64,000 nt of DNA from Primulina eburnea (lineage: Eukaryota > Streptophyta > Magnoliopsida > Lamiales > Gesneriaceae), in assembly GCF_022965805.1 (NCBI RefSeq), contig NC_133101.1:10205069-10269068 (forward strand). The letters are read 5' to 3'. Made by a program: the position numbers and the translations under genes. Below, piece after piece: positions 21,720 through 33,850 of this stretch. Positions within the stretch are counted from its first letter, which is position 1, and every line of letters begins with the position of its first letter. Under the pieces are notes generated by a model that ran no database searches, was not told where the DNA came from, and saw only the letters and a program-made list of their open reading frames with translations.

Positions 21720-24374
21720 ATCCTTCCCCCCTTAAAAGAAATTTCGTCCTCGAAATTCGCTTATCCTTGATAAACAAAAAGTTTAGACTCTTGATTCTAG
21801 AATCTTAATAATCCACGCTTCCGATGCGCTACTCTGATAAGATAAATACTCTGATAAGATAAATATTAAGATGTCCTTACGTCTCCTCAATCCTAAATAA
21901 ATTTGTCTATCAAAATCCTCGTTTGTCAATCGCAACTTAAAACAACTTATGGTGACTTAGTTCTATTCGATGATAGCCCCGAATTTTGACTTATCCCGCA
22001 ATCCCTCATACTAGAGATGGATGTCCAAATTTAACACACTTTACTTTCCTTATAATATACCCAAGATGTTCATTGACGTATTATACTCCAATATTGAAAT
22101 CTTAACAACATCATTTCTTAACTTTATTGAACTCAAGATACGTTAAAGCTTTAAGTCCAAGTATTGGCATTCATGCAGTTCGACTTAGGAGATGTTAGCA
22201 CCAGAATTTTTTTATCGACTTCTGTCCTGGGGTAAAACACTTAAAAGTTAAACCTTATCTCAATCTCATAATAATATTAGACTAAGACACTTGAATCGAG
22301 TCTTTATCTTACGGCACTAAACTTACGTAACTTATTATTTACAAGTGCATCCCGGATGTAAAATTGTTGTAAATCTTAAACCTCGAATAAAGTTAATCCA
22401 TAAAACTCGATTATACAACATCGACCTTCTACCTGAATAACAACATTTCTAGCATCAAATACCTGCTCAAACTATTCTCTTCCCAATTACAATATAGTTG
22501 AGGCCTAGAACTCTGGACTTCCTCATTGGAACAAGTGTCTCATTCTTATGTGTCCTTAATGCTTACTTAATTCTAGCATATAAACTTAATAAGTTAGCCC
22601 ATGGTCGCATTATACTAACTTTAATAAATCAATTTCAGTTATAAACCATAGAATTCTAGAATCCCCATATCAAGCTTTTAGATTTCTTACTTGATAAAAA
22701 AAATCTTAATATTCATCAATTGATAACTTATATTGAACACAACTAATTCCCTTTTGTTTTTATTTCACTCAAAATTTCCGTATGAACAAATATTCCATAA
22801 ATTTGAAATTCAAACTTACCTAATCTAAATAGCTTTGAATAAAATAATTCCAATACGCATATCCGTTTAGTCCCAAGTTTGTTAATGACTTCCAAAATTT
22901 CTCAAGACAGGGTGTCCACCTCACCTCTTACGTGCGTCTACCAATTAAACTAACCATCATCGTACCCAACTTTCCTAAAAAAAAAAATTTTAAATTCTCA
23001 CAAGGTATAATCTTAACTGTTAAGATCATGACTAAACTTATGATACATCAAACTTATGTTCCCAAAAAAAAAAATTACTAACTCAATGTTTATCCTTATA
23101 ACTTAACTAACCGATCAAATTTACCTTAAATCGTCATCACTTTAAATTTCTTAATTTGCCACAACATTATTTCACTAACGCTTAAATTTTCACGCCTAAG
23201 ATTGATTCATCCTACGATGTCCTTGGTTACCATTCATTATAACATTATAACCCAAATATCTAAATATTCTACATTTCCTTCGAGCATAAATAACCGAAAA
23301 TTCCTATCATTTAAACTGTTCAATTCTCATTTACTACTAAATAAATTCTCAAATTTCTTAAAATTGTAGAATTAATTCTTACTTTCCTCGAATATCATCC
23401 AATTTTTCCCTAAATCTCGAAATTCCACAATTACCCATTAGTTCTCAGTATTCTCAATTTCATTTTATAGATTTCCGGCATCATAAGGATCAATAGCCTT
23501 AAGTTTATTAAACCCAAAATTAATTCCCATAACACATCTTCCATTTCTATAAATACTTAAAATCCCAAGTGTTCTTCAAAAATTCGCATTTAATCCTTAA
23601 AATTTTGCAATATGACCCTTACAGTTCTCCAAATTTACATTTTGGCCCTACAACTCTTCGAAATTTGCATTATTGTTCCCATAAAATTTTCCATGTTTAC
23701 CTCATTAAACATTTAAATTCTCGAACTCAAAATTAAATCCCAAAATTTGGTAAATTCGAAAATAGTCCCTTAGAATTTTGTTTTAGCACTTAGGTTCTCC
23801 AATTATTGGTTATTAAAATTAGATCATTAAGATTCTCAGTTCATGCAATTCAATCCTTAAATCTAACTAGATAGAGCATGCATCCTAAATAAATTCTACG
23901 TCTTTATACTTCCAAAGATCGTCGTAGTCTTCGAATCATTAAATCCTCAAAATTTAACTAAACTAGCAACCCCGAACCATCTATATTTTCTTAAAAATCT
24001 ACATGCCACAAAAGCATTCATAATTGCCAAGTTTAACTTATGGCCCACAAGTAGAACATCGGTACTACTAACCAAAAATCAATATGCTTAAATCGTTATC
24101 AACATCTCGTAACGCCCAAGAATACGTCTAGGAGGCATACTGTTCCATACATAACCCATACGTAACTAACATGCATAATTCCATAATTTATTTTAAATAA
24201 TCACTGAAATACTGAAAATCTGGAAGCATGCTGACAAAATAAATTCATGCTTTAAATAAACTGCTGAACAAAATGCTGAACTGTAAAACTTACAGACCGA
24301 AGACGTGACTTCGTGAGCTTCTCGCGGTCAGTAGTAGTGTAACCCTTTACAAGAACATAGGCTCTGATACCAAC
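21720..24374 (-). other. LARD interior, non-coding
   Basis: About 2.65 kb of AT-rich sequence with no ORF of 60 codons on either strand. At the left is the minus-strand polypurine tract (21,721-21,736, CCTTCCCCCC on +) preceded in element direction by TTTCGAGGACGAAATTTC. At the right is GCTCTGATACCA (24,361-24,372), the reverse complement of the initiator tRNA-Met primer-binding site, two bases from the LTR. I see no gag or pol remnant, so this is not simply a decayed autonomous copy that I can recognise. Confidence 0.85.
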
Positions 24375-27313
24375 TGTAAAGGCCCTAAAATTCGTGCTTG
24401 AAAATTTGCGGAAAAATTAAAAATTTTCTTTTAAACTAAACGGAGAATCAAATTCACAAAATAAACTGTTAAATAATGTTGACTGTTTTTTTTAAAAAAT
24501 AACAGCGGAAGAATTCTAATGTTTGCAAAGTAACAATTTAAAATAATTGAACAAGAGATAAAAATGTTTGAGCATAAAAATCGTAAGTGCTGAAAATGAG
24601 GTCCTCGGGTTCCACTACTGCCGACTCGAGCTGGCTCACTGGTCCCCGCCCTCGATCCTGACATCATCAGTACCTACAACAATCAAGTCTAGTGAGTCTA
24701 AAGACTCAGCATGCATATATCGTAAATAACAAGTAAATAATATAGTAAAATTTGAATGGGATAAGATGTCGTATCAGGAGTCATAAAGTGAAAATACTTC
24801 GCCATAAACAATTATAATACGTGCATAACTAAACTGAACATCGTAGTAAAAATGGTTGCTCCATCGAGCTCTGTCATAAATATCAAGTAATAATTTTCTG
24901 GTGAGATTATGGTATCTGCAAGTGGCCACTGCACTAATATAAACTGCAAAATGACCGGTGACTGGCGACCGGACCGATAACTGGCGATCGGATTTAAATA
25001 TGCTCGTCTGATCAGACAAAATGCCACAGTATACTGGGTGGTACAAACTGAAACTGACCGGTAACTGGCGACCGGACCGATAACTGGCGATCGGATTTAC
25101 AAAGTCTCCCATGATAGTGCTACGGCCACAAGCAATATCGCATAAATCTCAAAAATGAACATTTTAAATTTCTATGCACGTAATATAATTAAATGGCATC
25201 ATCAAATCTGAAAAATTTCAATCTCATGTATTAAAATCGTTTACTTGCGATAATTTAAAAAAATATCTATATGACTTGATTGAAGAGTCAAAGGAGATAT
25301 AAACATGCCTTGGTTTGTTTTGACAGAAAACAAACAAAATAACGACGCGGCGCGGCGGAGACGGAGTGCTCTTCTCTTCCTCACTTAATTCCTTTAAATT
25401 AAGCATGCACCATAATTATTATAATAGCGTAAAAATCGTAAACGTGATGCATGAACATTTAAAAATATCATGATTTGTGCTCAAGGCGCTGCTAGGACCA
25501 AAATCTCTCCCCGGGTGCAAAATGATCATTTTGCCCCTGGAAACCCAAATATTATCGTTTCAACCCTGGACCTCTAAAATTGACCCGAAACTTACCAAAC
25601 TCCCTAAAATGTCTCAAAACATTTTTAAAAGTATTCCTAGACTTAAATTCGAGCCCAATTTTCAACTTAACCGATTCGTTTTAAAACTTGGACCGGAGTC
25701 CCGGTTTTATCCCGAATCGAACCAAAAATTAACTAAAGCTTTCCCAACTTTTTGCCATAATTTACAAACATTATAATACTCCTAAACCAATATCATTATG
25801 CCCCTAACTCACGGCTGAAATCCTCACCATACCATCAAAGCTCTCGGCCCCTCTTGCAAACTCATATCCCAACACATCACAATCCCTTAAATCATTCGGT
25901 CCACTCCTATCACCCATCACGTGTCCATCATTTAAGGGCCACCATTAAGACCTTATTTAGCCTCCTAAACTAACCCCACAAAGCTGCTGATAAATTCCAG
26001 GAGTTGTCCCAAAGTTCTCGGCTCTACCTTTTTATGCCACTCTTTGCATTATTCTTCCTCATATCTCACGTTTCTACCTCTTCCTACTAGACCAGCCCTG
26101 AACTCACCAACCATAGCCCTAGAATAGACCCTAAAGAACCTACCTTGACCACCCAATCATCCCCATGCAGTTTACAACACAGCACCCAACGCTAGCACCC
26201 AAGATGAGCCACCCGATGATCAATACCCCTCTCTCGGCTGTCACCAAAATCACCACCAGCCCTCCTAACAATCTCATAACTCCAACTTACCACCAAGAAC
26301 AGCCCCTTAGCATCAACTACTGGCAGCCCTTCGCACAGATCAAAGAAACCGTGAGCAACACCACACAGAAATGTAATAATATAGTGCAAAACCGAAGGAT
26401 CTCTCGAGTCCCTAATTATATCGGATGATTTCCTGAAGATATGCACACACAACATTAATATGGATGTTCATGATGCAGAAACAAAATAACAAGCATGCCT
26501 GATGAGTTTGTAGAACCAGAGCGTGGGAGGGAGATCCGGGAGAAGTTTTCTTTGCAAAACAAACCAACAACTCAAGCTTTCGGCTGCTGGGTCTGAAACC
26601 GAGGGTGAGAGGTTCTGAATGGGAGTGTCGGCTATGCAAAATAATTAGGTTTAGGTTTAGATGATAATTAGGCAATATTTAAATAGCTAACACTCCATTA
26701 ATGGGCCTTAAATTAACAATTAAAGTTTTAAAAAGATAATTAAGCCCCATAAGCTTAGAATAGGCCCATTAAATCCAAACACGCTCCCGAAAAATATATC
26801 GAGTTGAAAATGTTTTGAAAATAATAGCCGAACCAATAAAAAGTCTCCCGATTCGATAAAATTTGCGTACCGTTAAAAAATAAAGTCACGCGGGTAAAAA
26901 TACCCCAAAAATTCTCCTTTTTGTAAAATACAGTTAAAAATGCTTTAACTTAATTTATAAAAACAAATCATGTAATAAAATAATTTTCTGAAAATTCTCC
27001 GGCCTCTGATCCTCGCTCGAACGTGAAATGCAACTTAAAATTCTAATGCACGAACTTTTAAAATTTCGTGAAGCAAATCCTATCATGCATGAATTATGCA
27101 TAAAATAATTAAACATGACTTTATTAATTTATCTCAATACTCCATCTCCAGTCCGGCCTCACTTATTTAACTGAAAAGATAGCAACTAAACTACTGCATG
27201 AAATAAATAAATTTAAAGAAAAGGATTTAAATACTCATGAAATAAAATCATTTTAATTTTTAAATACTAGAATTATGCATGACTTATATGTAGTCTGATT
27301 TACGGGTTCTACA
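24375..27313 (-). repeat. LTR of LARD (5' LTR in element orientation)
   Basis: It is almost identical to 18,782-21,719. Differences I noticed include G/A in AAAAAATAGCAGC (near 18,907/24,501), G/A in CTCAGGGCGC (19,889/25,482), one extra G in GTGGGAGGGAG (near 26,528), an A/C at 21,150/26,746, G/A near 21,587/27,179 and C/A near 21,637/27,230. TSD ATATT follows directly. Confidence 0.92.
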
Positions 27314-27741
27314 ATATTAATCCAACCGAAGGACTTTGTAATGGTACACGTTTACTTTGCAAGGGGTTTAACAAAAATGTTATTTATGCTGAAATTTCAG
27401 TAGGCACACAATAAGGAATACCTGTTTTCATTTCTCGAATAACATTAGAATCTCCACATGATGATTTTTCATCTATTCTATTTAAAAGAAAACAATTTCC
27501 AATTCGTTTATGTTGTGCTATGACAATTAACAAAGCACAAGGGCAAACTTTAAATTTTGTAGGTATCTATTTAAAAGAACCAGTTTTCTCACATGACCAT
27601 CTTTATGTTGCATTATCGAGAGCTAAAAATATAGATCAAATAAAAGTGTTTATTAAACCATCAACACCATTAGTTCAAAATACTAACTACACGAAAAATG
27701 TAGTATACCGTGAGGTTTTGGATGTCACACATCCTTATTGA
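27314..27741 (+). pseudogene. Helitron helicase, C-terminal part
   Basis: The reading resumes after the LARD as NINPTEGLCNGTRLLCKGFN (helicase region near motif V), then VFISRITLESPHDDF and the intact end: RLCCAMTINKAQGQTLNFVG (27,510 on) and HLYVALSRAKN, the two closing Pif1-family motifs, ending DVTHPY and TGA. One stop interrupts it near 27,411. The same residues end the minus copy at 31,076, which fixes the natural C-terminus. Confidence 0.9.
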
Positions 27742-28084
27742 CAGGTAAATTCTTATTCTGTTTATCATATTAATGTGAAAATTATTACGTATAAAGGTAC
27801 ATTATATATGTAGATATACATATGGTAAGGTTTGTTAAGATAAAATTATTAGTTTTATATAAAAAAAAATTGTATGCTCCCAACTACACATTTTATTTTT
27901 AGAATCGTTTCTTTGCGCAAATATATAGTTTGGTTTCATACTTAGATGGTATTTAAAAAACTTTAATTCGTACAGCGAATTTTAACAAACAAAGAACTTG
28001 TAATAATTTTTATTATTTGCCCATACATTATCTTATATATAAATTACTTGTGCTTATTACTTCTCTTTTGTTCTTACGTTCAGG

Positions 28085-28865
28085 TCATTAGACGACAAAT
28101 GTACAGCCCTTGTAAATCTAAAACAATATTTCCACAACTGTTTGTCAAAGTGTTGGTTTCTGAAAAAACTCCAATTCGTTTCTAAAATGGAGAAGACAAC
28201 AAAAGCTTGTTTTTGTTGACAAAGAGGTAAAATACATTGTGTATTCCCAATAGTATTTCAATCTGGAATTGCTTTTTACTTTACCTATTTATCTCCATAG
28301 AATGGAAGCATGCAAGGCATAATTTATGACCAAGATGTTGAGCAATTAGACAAATTACTTCAGTTATACAGGACATACTACCTTAAGAATGCCATAATTA
28401 AAGAAATAACTAGCAATTCTCCAATTTTTACATCTGTAAAATATCAAATGTTGCTTAGTAGAAGTATTTATGTTAAGCTTGCAAATGAAGAAGAACAAAT
28501 ACCTATCGACCATGCTTACCAACTGACGCCTTTTGCACAATGTCCTGAATTAGCGGATGTATCCACTAAACAAATCAGTTAAGTTCTTGTTCCAACACTC
28601 TTTCATAACATGCAACTATATTATATCCAGATTTATTGATGCTCCTTATTTTTCAGATTTATTATGCAGCGTGGTACATGTTTTCCCACCACGGTTTGTT
28701 GAAAAAACAAAAAGAATTTACAGGAATTTGTTATCATGAACGAAGAGTAAATTGCTTTAAAAAAAATTCCACAATATTAATTGCTTTTCTTAATCATTTT
28801 CCAAGTAATTATGTACCCCAGAAAATAACAAGTTTTTTTATCTCGACAAGCATAGACCATTAATT
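28085..28865 (+). pseudogene. RPA-like gene of the Helitron, broken
   Basis: Downstream of the helicase the sequence reads, in several frames, RRQMYSPCKSKTIF, then MQGIIYDQDVEQLDKLLQLY, then NAIIKEITSNSPIF (28,310-28,582), and a cysteine-bearing part CGTCFPTT-like and FTGICYHERRVNCF (28,660-28,760). Plant Helitrons often carry an RPA70-like single-strand DNA-binding protein, usually with introns, after or before the helicase. I assign this by position and by the IIYD/LLQLY-type sequence, not by a diagnostic motif. The minus copy (29,940-30,725) gives the same reading with different breaks. A captured host gene is an alternative. Confidence 0.5.
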
Positions 28866-29202
28866 CTCACTTTATTGGAAGAATTTCTCCAAACCGAAGC
28901 ACTTTTTTTGACTCAAAATGTTCACACTCTGCCTGTGATCTTAGGGATGCAACTTTCTGTCAACACATTTTACGGTACACTCGGCTTTATTTAATGTTAT
29001 CTCATAGTTAGAAAAAGTAATTTCTACAAGGTCATACATATTATTTGATATACTTTAGTATGTTTTAGTTAACAAATCTTGTTTAAGCTGATAAAAATTT
29101 ATTAATACTGTGAGGTTATCAATTGGTACAATACCAAATAACACCATTCTGTTTGACCCTCCAATACAACGGACTGTTCTCCTAAAACGATAGTAATTCG
29201 TA

Positions 29203-29612
29203 TTTTTATGTATCTATATTTGTGTTAACAGTAAAATAATATCTTTTTATGTATCTATATTTGTGTTTGCCTAAGGGAAAAATGTCTCAACTAATTTTTT
29301 CCAAAACAAAAGTTAATCAAAGAAACTAAAAAAATTTGAAGCAAGAACTTTGCTATTACGTTTGTTTATATTCAAGAAATGTAATATATGCCTATCAAAG
29401 CCTAACAACTGATTAGAAATTTTATTTTTAAGATTTGAGTATGTAGGTTTAGAACTACATATTCATAATTCGTAAGGGGATTTTTTTTTTTTTTTTTTTG
29501 GAATGTATGGTTTGTAAAGGTGATTGTTGAATGTTTACAAAAAAAAAACATTATTTAACGTGATTTAAAAGTTGGTTCAGTAAAGATCATTCTAAAACTA
29601 TGTGACAAAATA
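29203..29612. other. Spacer between the inverted Helitron arms
   Basis: About 410 bp of AT-rich sequence with a 35-bp tandem duplication near 29,205-29,275 (TATCTATATTTGTGTT twice) and a run of 19 T (29,476-29,494). I see no gene. I could not identify a clear Helitron 3' end (hairpin plus CTRR) on either side; TTGGTACAATACCAA near 29,127 is a possible hairpin but lies inside the arms. Confidence 0.6.
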
Positions 29613-31503
29613 ACGAATAAAAAAAATACGAATTATCATCGTTTTAGGAGGTTAGTCCGTTGTATTGGAGGGTCAAGCAGAATGGTGCTATTTGGTACTG
29701 TACCAATTGATAACCCTACAACATTAATAAATTTTTATCAGCTTAAACAAGCTTTGTTAACTAAAACATACTAAAGTATATCAAATAATATGTATGACCT
29801 TGTAGAAATTACTTTTTCTAACTATGAGATAACATTAAATAAAGCCGAGTGTACCGTAAAATGTGTTGACAGAAAGTTGCATCCCTAAGATCACAGGCAG
29901 AGTGTGAACATTTTGAGTCAAAAAAAGTGCTTCGGTTTGGAGATATTCTTCCCATAAAATGAGAATTAATGGTCTACGTCTGCCAAGATAAGAAACCTGC
30001 TATTTCCTGGGATACATAATTATTTGGAAAATGATCAAGAAAAGCAATTAATATTGTAGAATTTTTTAAAAAGCAATTTACTCTTCGTTCATGATAACAA
30101 ATTCCTGTAAATTCATTTTTGTTTTTTCCACAAACCGTGGTGGGAAAACACGTACCACACTGCATAATAAATCTGAAAAATAAGGATTGTCAGTAAATCT
30201 GGATATAATGTAGTTGCATGCTATGAAAGAGTGTTGGAACAAGAGCTTAACTGATTCGTTTAGTGGACATATCCGCTAATTCAAGACATTGTGCAAAAGG
30301 CGTCAGTTGGTAAGCATGGCCGATAGGTATTTGCTCTTCTTCATTACAAGTTTAATACAAGTACTTTAAACGACATTTGATATTTTGCAGATGCAAAAAT
30401 TGGTGCATTGCTAGTTATTTCTTTAATTCGGGCATTCCCAATGTAGCATGTCTTGTATAACTGAAGTAATTTGTCTAATTGCTCAACATCTTGGTCATAA
30501 ATTATGCCTTGCATGCTTCCATTCTATGGAGATAAATAGGTAAAGTAAAAAGCAATTCCAAATTGAAGTACTATTAGGAATACACAATGTATTTTACCTC
30601 TTTGTCAACAAAAACAAGCTTTTGTTGTCTTGGAGTTTTTTCAGAAACCAACACTTTGACAAACAGTTACGGAAATCTGGTTTTAGATTTACAATGACTG
30701 TACATTTGTCGTCTAATGACCTGAACGTAAGAACAAAAAAGAAGTAATAAGTACAAGAAATTTACATATTATGTAATATAAGATAATGTATGGGCAAATA
30801 ATAAAAATTGTTACAAGTTGTTTGTTTGTTAAAATTCGTACAGAGGTATGAATTAAAGTTTTTTAAATCCCCTCTAAGTATGAAACCAAAACTATATATT
30901 TGCGCAAAGAAAAAATTCTAAAAACAAAATGTGTAGATTGGAACATACAATTTTTTTAATAAAACTAATAATTTTATCTTAACAAACCTTACAATATGTA
31001 TATATAAATATATAATGTACCTTTATACGTAATAATTTTCACATTAATATGATAAACAGAATAAGAATCTACCTGTCAATAAAGATGTCCGACATCCAAA
31101 ACCTCACGGTATACTATATTTTTCGTGTAGTTATTACTTTGAACTAATGGTGTTGATGGTCTAATAAACACTTTTATTTGATCTATATTTTTAGCTCTCG
31201 ATAATGCAACATAAAGCTGGTCATGTGAGAAAACTGGTTCTTTTAAAGAGATACCAACAAAATCTAAAGTTTGCCCTTGTGCTTTGTTAATTGTCATGGC
31301 ATAACATAAACGAATTGGAAATTGTTTTCTTTTAAATAGAATAGATGAAAAATCATCATGTGGAGATTCTAATGTTATTCGAGGAATGAAAACAGGTTTT
31401 CCTTCATATGTGCCTACTGAAATTTCAGCATAAATAACATTTTTGTTAAACCCCTTGCAAAGTAAACGAGCACCATTACAAAGTCCTTCGGTTGGATTAA
31501 TAT
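29613..31503 (-). repeat. Right arm of inverted Helitron duplication, central part
   Basis: Reverse complement of 27,314-29,202. It includes the unoccupied LARD insertion site at 31,499-31,503 (AATAT on +). See the genes within for content. Confidence 0.85.
29940..30725 (-). pseudogene. RPA-like gene of the Helitron, minus copy
   Basis: Reading the minus strand from about 30,725: sequences matching the + copy, with MQGIIYDQDVEQLDKLLQLY starting at 30,515, a frame change near 30,350, and MQCGTCFPTTVCGKNKNEF then TGICYHERRVNCFLKNS (30,165 on). This copy keeps a CGTC pair and a later Cys that could form the zinc-binding part of an RPA-like C-terminus. As in the + copy, family assignment rests on position and weak motifs. 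Confidence 0.45.
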
Positions 31504-33603
31504 TTCTTCAAAATGTGATTGGTAAATTTATTTTCAAGGTTAGTTTGTGTGGTGAAGTCTGTGAAGAGTTAAACAATGGAATAAAGCTTCTTGATTTGGT
31601 ATAACACAATTGCTTGTGTTTTCATCACAACTATAATACGTTGTTTCTTCTCCAGGAAATTTGTTATTAAGAGCATAATTTATTTCGTGGACAAATTCGT
31701 TTCTTGTTGTAAGTATGACGCGTTATACAAATGAAGAAAAATCTAAATATGAATCATTAATGTTTGGGAATACCATGTTTATTAACGTATTCAAAGAAGT
31801 TACGTCATCTGTAAATGGAATGTTAATGTGAGATGGGATTTGGATTTCACTGTTTTCATTAGCATTTTCAACTCCATCACCAATTTTCAACAGCCAAGAT
31901 GAGAAGATAGAATCAGATAATGCACGCATATTTTTTTGGAGTTTTATCTTATTTAACTTGTTTCACAACGGTGACATGACAATTGAATAATCTATGATAC
32001 TCTCTTTCGTACTTTTTAAAATAACTGGTAATGTTTGACGAAACTCTCCACCGAATACAACAATTTTACCGTCAAACAGTAAACTTGAATCCATAGTGTG
32101 TCTTGTAACATTTCGTTGAATTTTTCAATGACATCATGTCTAGCCATCGTAGCCTCATTCCAGATAATGAGTTTGCTAGTTTAATTAAAGTCGCTAATGT
32201 TCTTTGCTTACTAATGCTACAAGATTTAATATTGCTTTCCTCTAAAGGAATTTTAAATCTCGAATGTGAAGTGCGACCTCCTGGAAGCAAAGATGCTGCA
32301 ACTCCTGAAGTTGCGGTCGCAATTGCTATATCACCATTTGATCGAATTGTAACAATAAGTGCTCTATATAAAAAAGTTTTTTCAATACCTCCAACACCAT
32401 CAATAAAAAAAAGCATTTGGTAAATCATTAAGAACATGATATAAGATTTGATCGTAAGCATTTTTTTGTTCTATATTTAATTGTTCAACAGCTAATAGAT
32501 CTTCTGCCGGTATATAAATGGCACTCTCAGTTTGTAAATCTTTTGTCAATCTATCGTTAAAATCTAAGCTTACATCTTTGTCTGGATGAAAGAAGTCTTC
32601 CAAATTTTGCCCATGGAATGAAGGTAGTTTGTCAACTATGTCTAAAACCATGTGACTAATCATTTTTAGAGCAAGAGGTTTATTCCGAGCAAAATCTTCT
32701 GGGAGAATCTTGGAATTTTAACCATAGATGAATGCGATTTTTTGGGCAACAAAAATGAGAATAGTATCAAATAATTGTCGTGAAGCATGAAGCATTAAAG
32801 AACAAGCAGCTTCTTCGATACACATTTCAGCAGTGTTATCACTTTCTATTAAGCCTAATGTTAGTGTTGCTTCTCTGAATATTGTAAAAGTCACCTCATT
32901 GATCGTCCTCAATTCTTTAAAAGAAGCTGGTTTTCTAACATGCATTAGCAACAACTATAAATAAAACTTCGGCCTATGACTATAAATAAAACTTCGGCCT
33001 ATCACAATCTGAAGGCCAACAGCTAAAAATTCGGCCTATGACCTCTTTTTTTCTACGTGGTTCCCACTCTTTAGAATCGTTGTGCCAAGTAAAATATTCA
33101 GGAACTCAACATACAAACAATTCAGGCTTTGAGCGTAGATATTGTATTTGTTCATACGGAAAAATTTTGTCAACATAGTTTTCTTAAATGTTGGATTGTT
33201 AACAATGCTGTACGACGCCTGATTGGCAGCAAATGTCACAACATGTTCATTTTCTAAATGAATTGGTAAACATATCACAGCTGGATATACATGATTAAGG
33301 TCGAATCCGAAAATGCGCCAGATGGATTCAAGGGGTCAAATCCATCTTGCAGCTTGGAAATTTTTTGCTTCGTCAATAATGTGATTATGTTCATCTCCAA
33401 GTAATGTATAAAAAATCTTGTCATGATCCTTATATATGTATTTGTAGTTATATTTTACAGCTTGAATTGTTGAACATATTTCAACATTAATATGACAATT
33501 AAATTTAGCAAGCAAATATGGATTGTAAGGAACAACCCAACGATTATCAAGTTGTGAATCCCTTATAGTAATAACACGCTTGTCATCTCGCCGACGATAT
33601 ATA
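31076..33603 (-). pseudogene. Helitron helicase, minus copy, broken
   Basis: From the right it reads YRRRDDKRVIT and NRWVVPYNPYLLAKFN (end of the Rep domain), VICLPIHLENEHVVTF (33,278), TMLTKFFRMNKYN, LLMHVRKPASFKELRTIN, VEQLNIEQKNAYDQILYHVL (about 32,475), then after the same T-tract frameshift as the + copy FFIDGVGGIEKTFLYRAL (Walker A with Glu-Lys), ATATSGVAASLLPGGRTSHS, and NMRASSD-type sequence. The end, MTINKAQGQTLDFVGISLK and QLYVALSRAKN, is intact and stops at 31,076. Frame breaks and stops occur at several points. It lacks both the LARD and the MITE present in the + copy. Confidence 0.88.
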
Positions 33604-33850
33604 CATCAATGGATCAGCCTTAGTTTTTTTTCATCAAGTCTCTGTGAAGCACGTCTTATTTTTTTGGTTTCAACGCATATTTTTTTGCAACCTACGATCT
33701 TCTGAGCAAGCATATTTTCGTTTACGAGAGTTTTTAGTCTTGTTGATTTCTATTGCACTATCTTTTCTTTGTCGCGGCCTAATTGTTATTTTATAATATC
33801 TAGCAGTTCAAAATGTCTCATTCTAATATTTCTTGATTCACTGATATATG
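33604..33850 (-). pseudogene. Helitron N-terminal basic region, minus copy
   Basis: Upstream (rightward) of YRRRDD on the minus strand the reading changes to a Lys/Arg-rich stretch containing KSTRLKTLVNENMLAQK and ETKKIRRASQRLDEKKLRL, typical of the charged N-terminal part of Helitron proteins. The whole central Rep region with the HUH motif, present in the + copy, is missing between them, so an internal deletion occurred at about 33,603. Confidence 0.5.

Larger units (their letters stand above)
18782..27313 (-). mobile_element. Non-coding LTR retrotransposon (LARD-like), young insertion
   Basis: Both 2.94-kb LTRs are complete and lie in the same direction. A 5-bp duplication ATATT flanks the element (18,777-18,781 and 27,314-27,318). 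The primer-binding site next to the right LTR and the polypurine tract next to the left LTR show it runs on the minus strand. The 2,655-bp interior has no reading frame of even 60 codons, so it must depend on proteins from another element. The TTTCGAGGACGAAA-type motif before the polypurine tract points to Ty3/gypsy. I count only about six differences between the LTRs by eye, so insertion is recent. The paralogous Helitron copy has the empty site at 31,499-31,503. Confidence 0.92.
27314..29202 (+). repeat. Left arm of inverted Helitron duplication
   Basis: This stretch matches the reverse complement of 29,613-31,503 almost throughout, at roughly 97 per cent by eye near the centre (28,870-29,170 against 29,640-29,930). 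The homology extends further out on both sides through the helicase once the LARD and the MITE are removed, to about 15,775 and 33,603. The inner limits are near 29,202 and 29,613. Confidence 0.85.

Noticed and set aside
29115..29145. Hairpin TTGGTACAATACCAA as Helitron 3' end
   Set aside because: Homology between the two copies continues ~70 bp beyond it and no CTRR follows at the expected distance.
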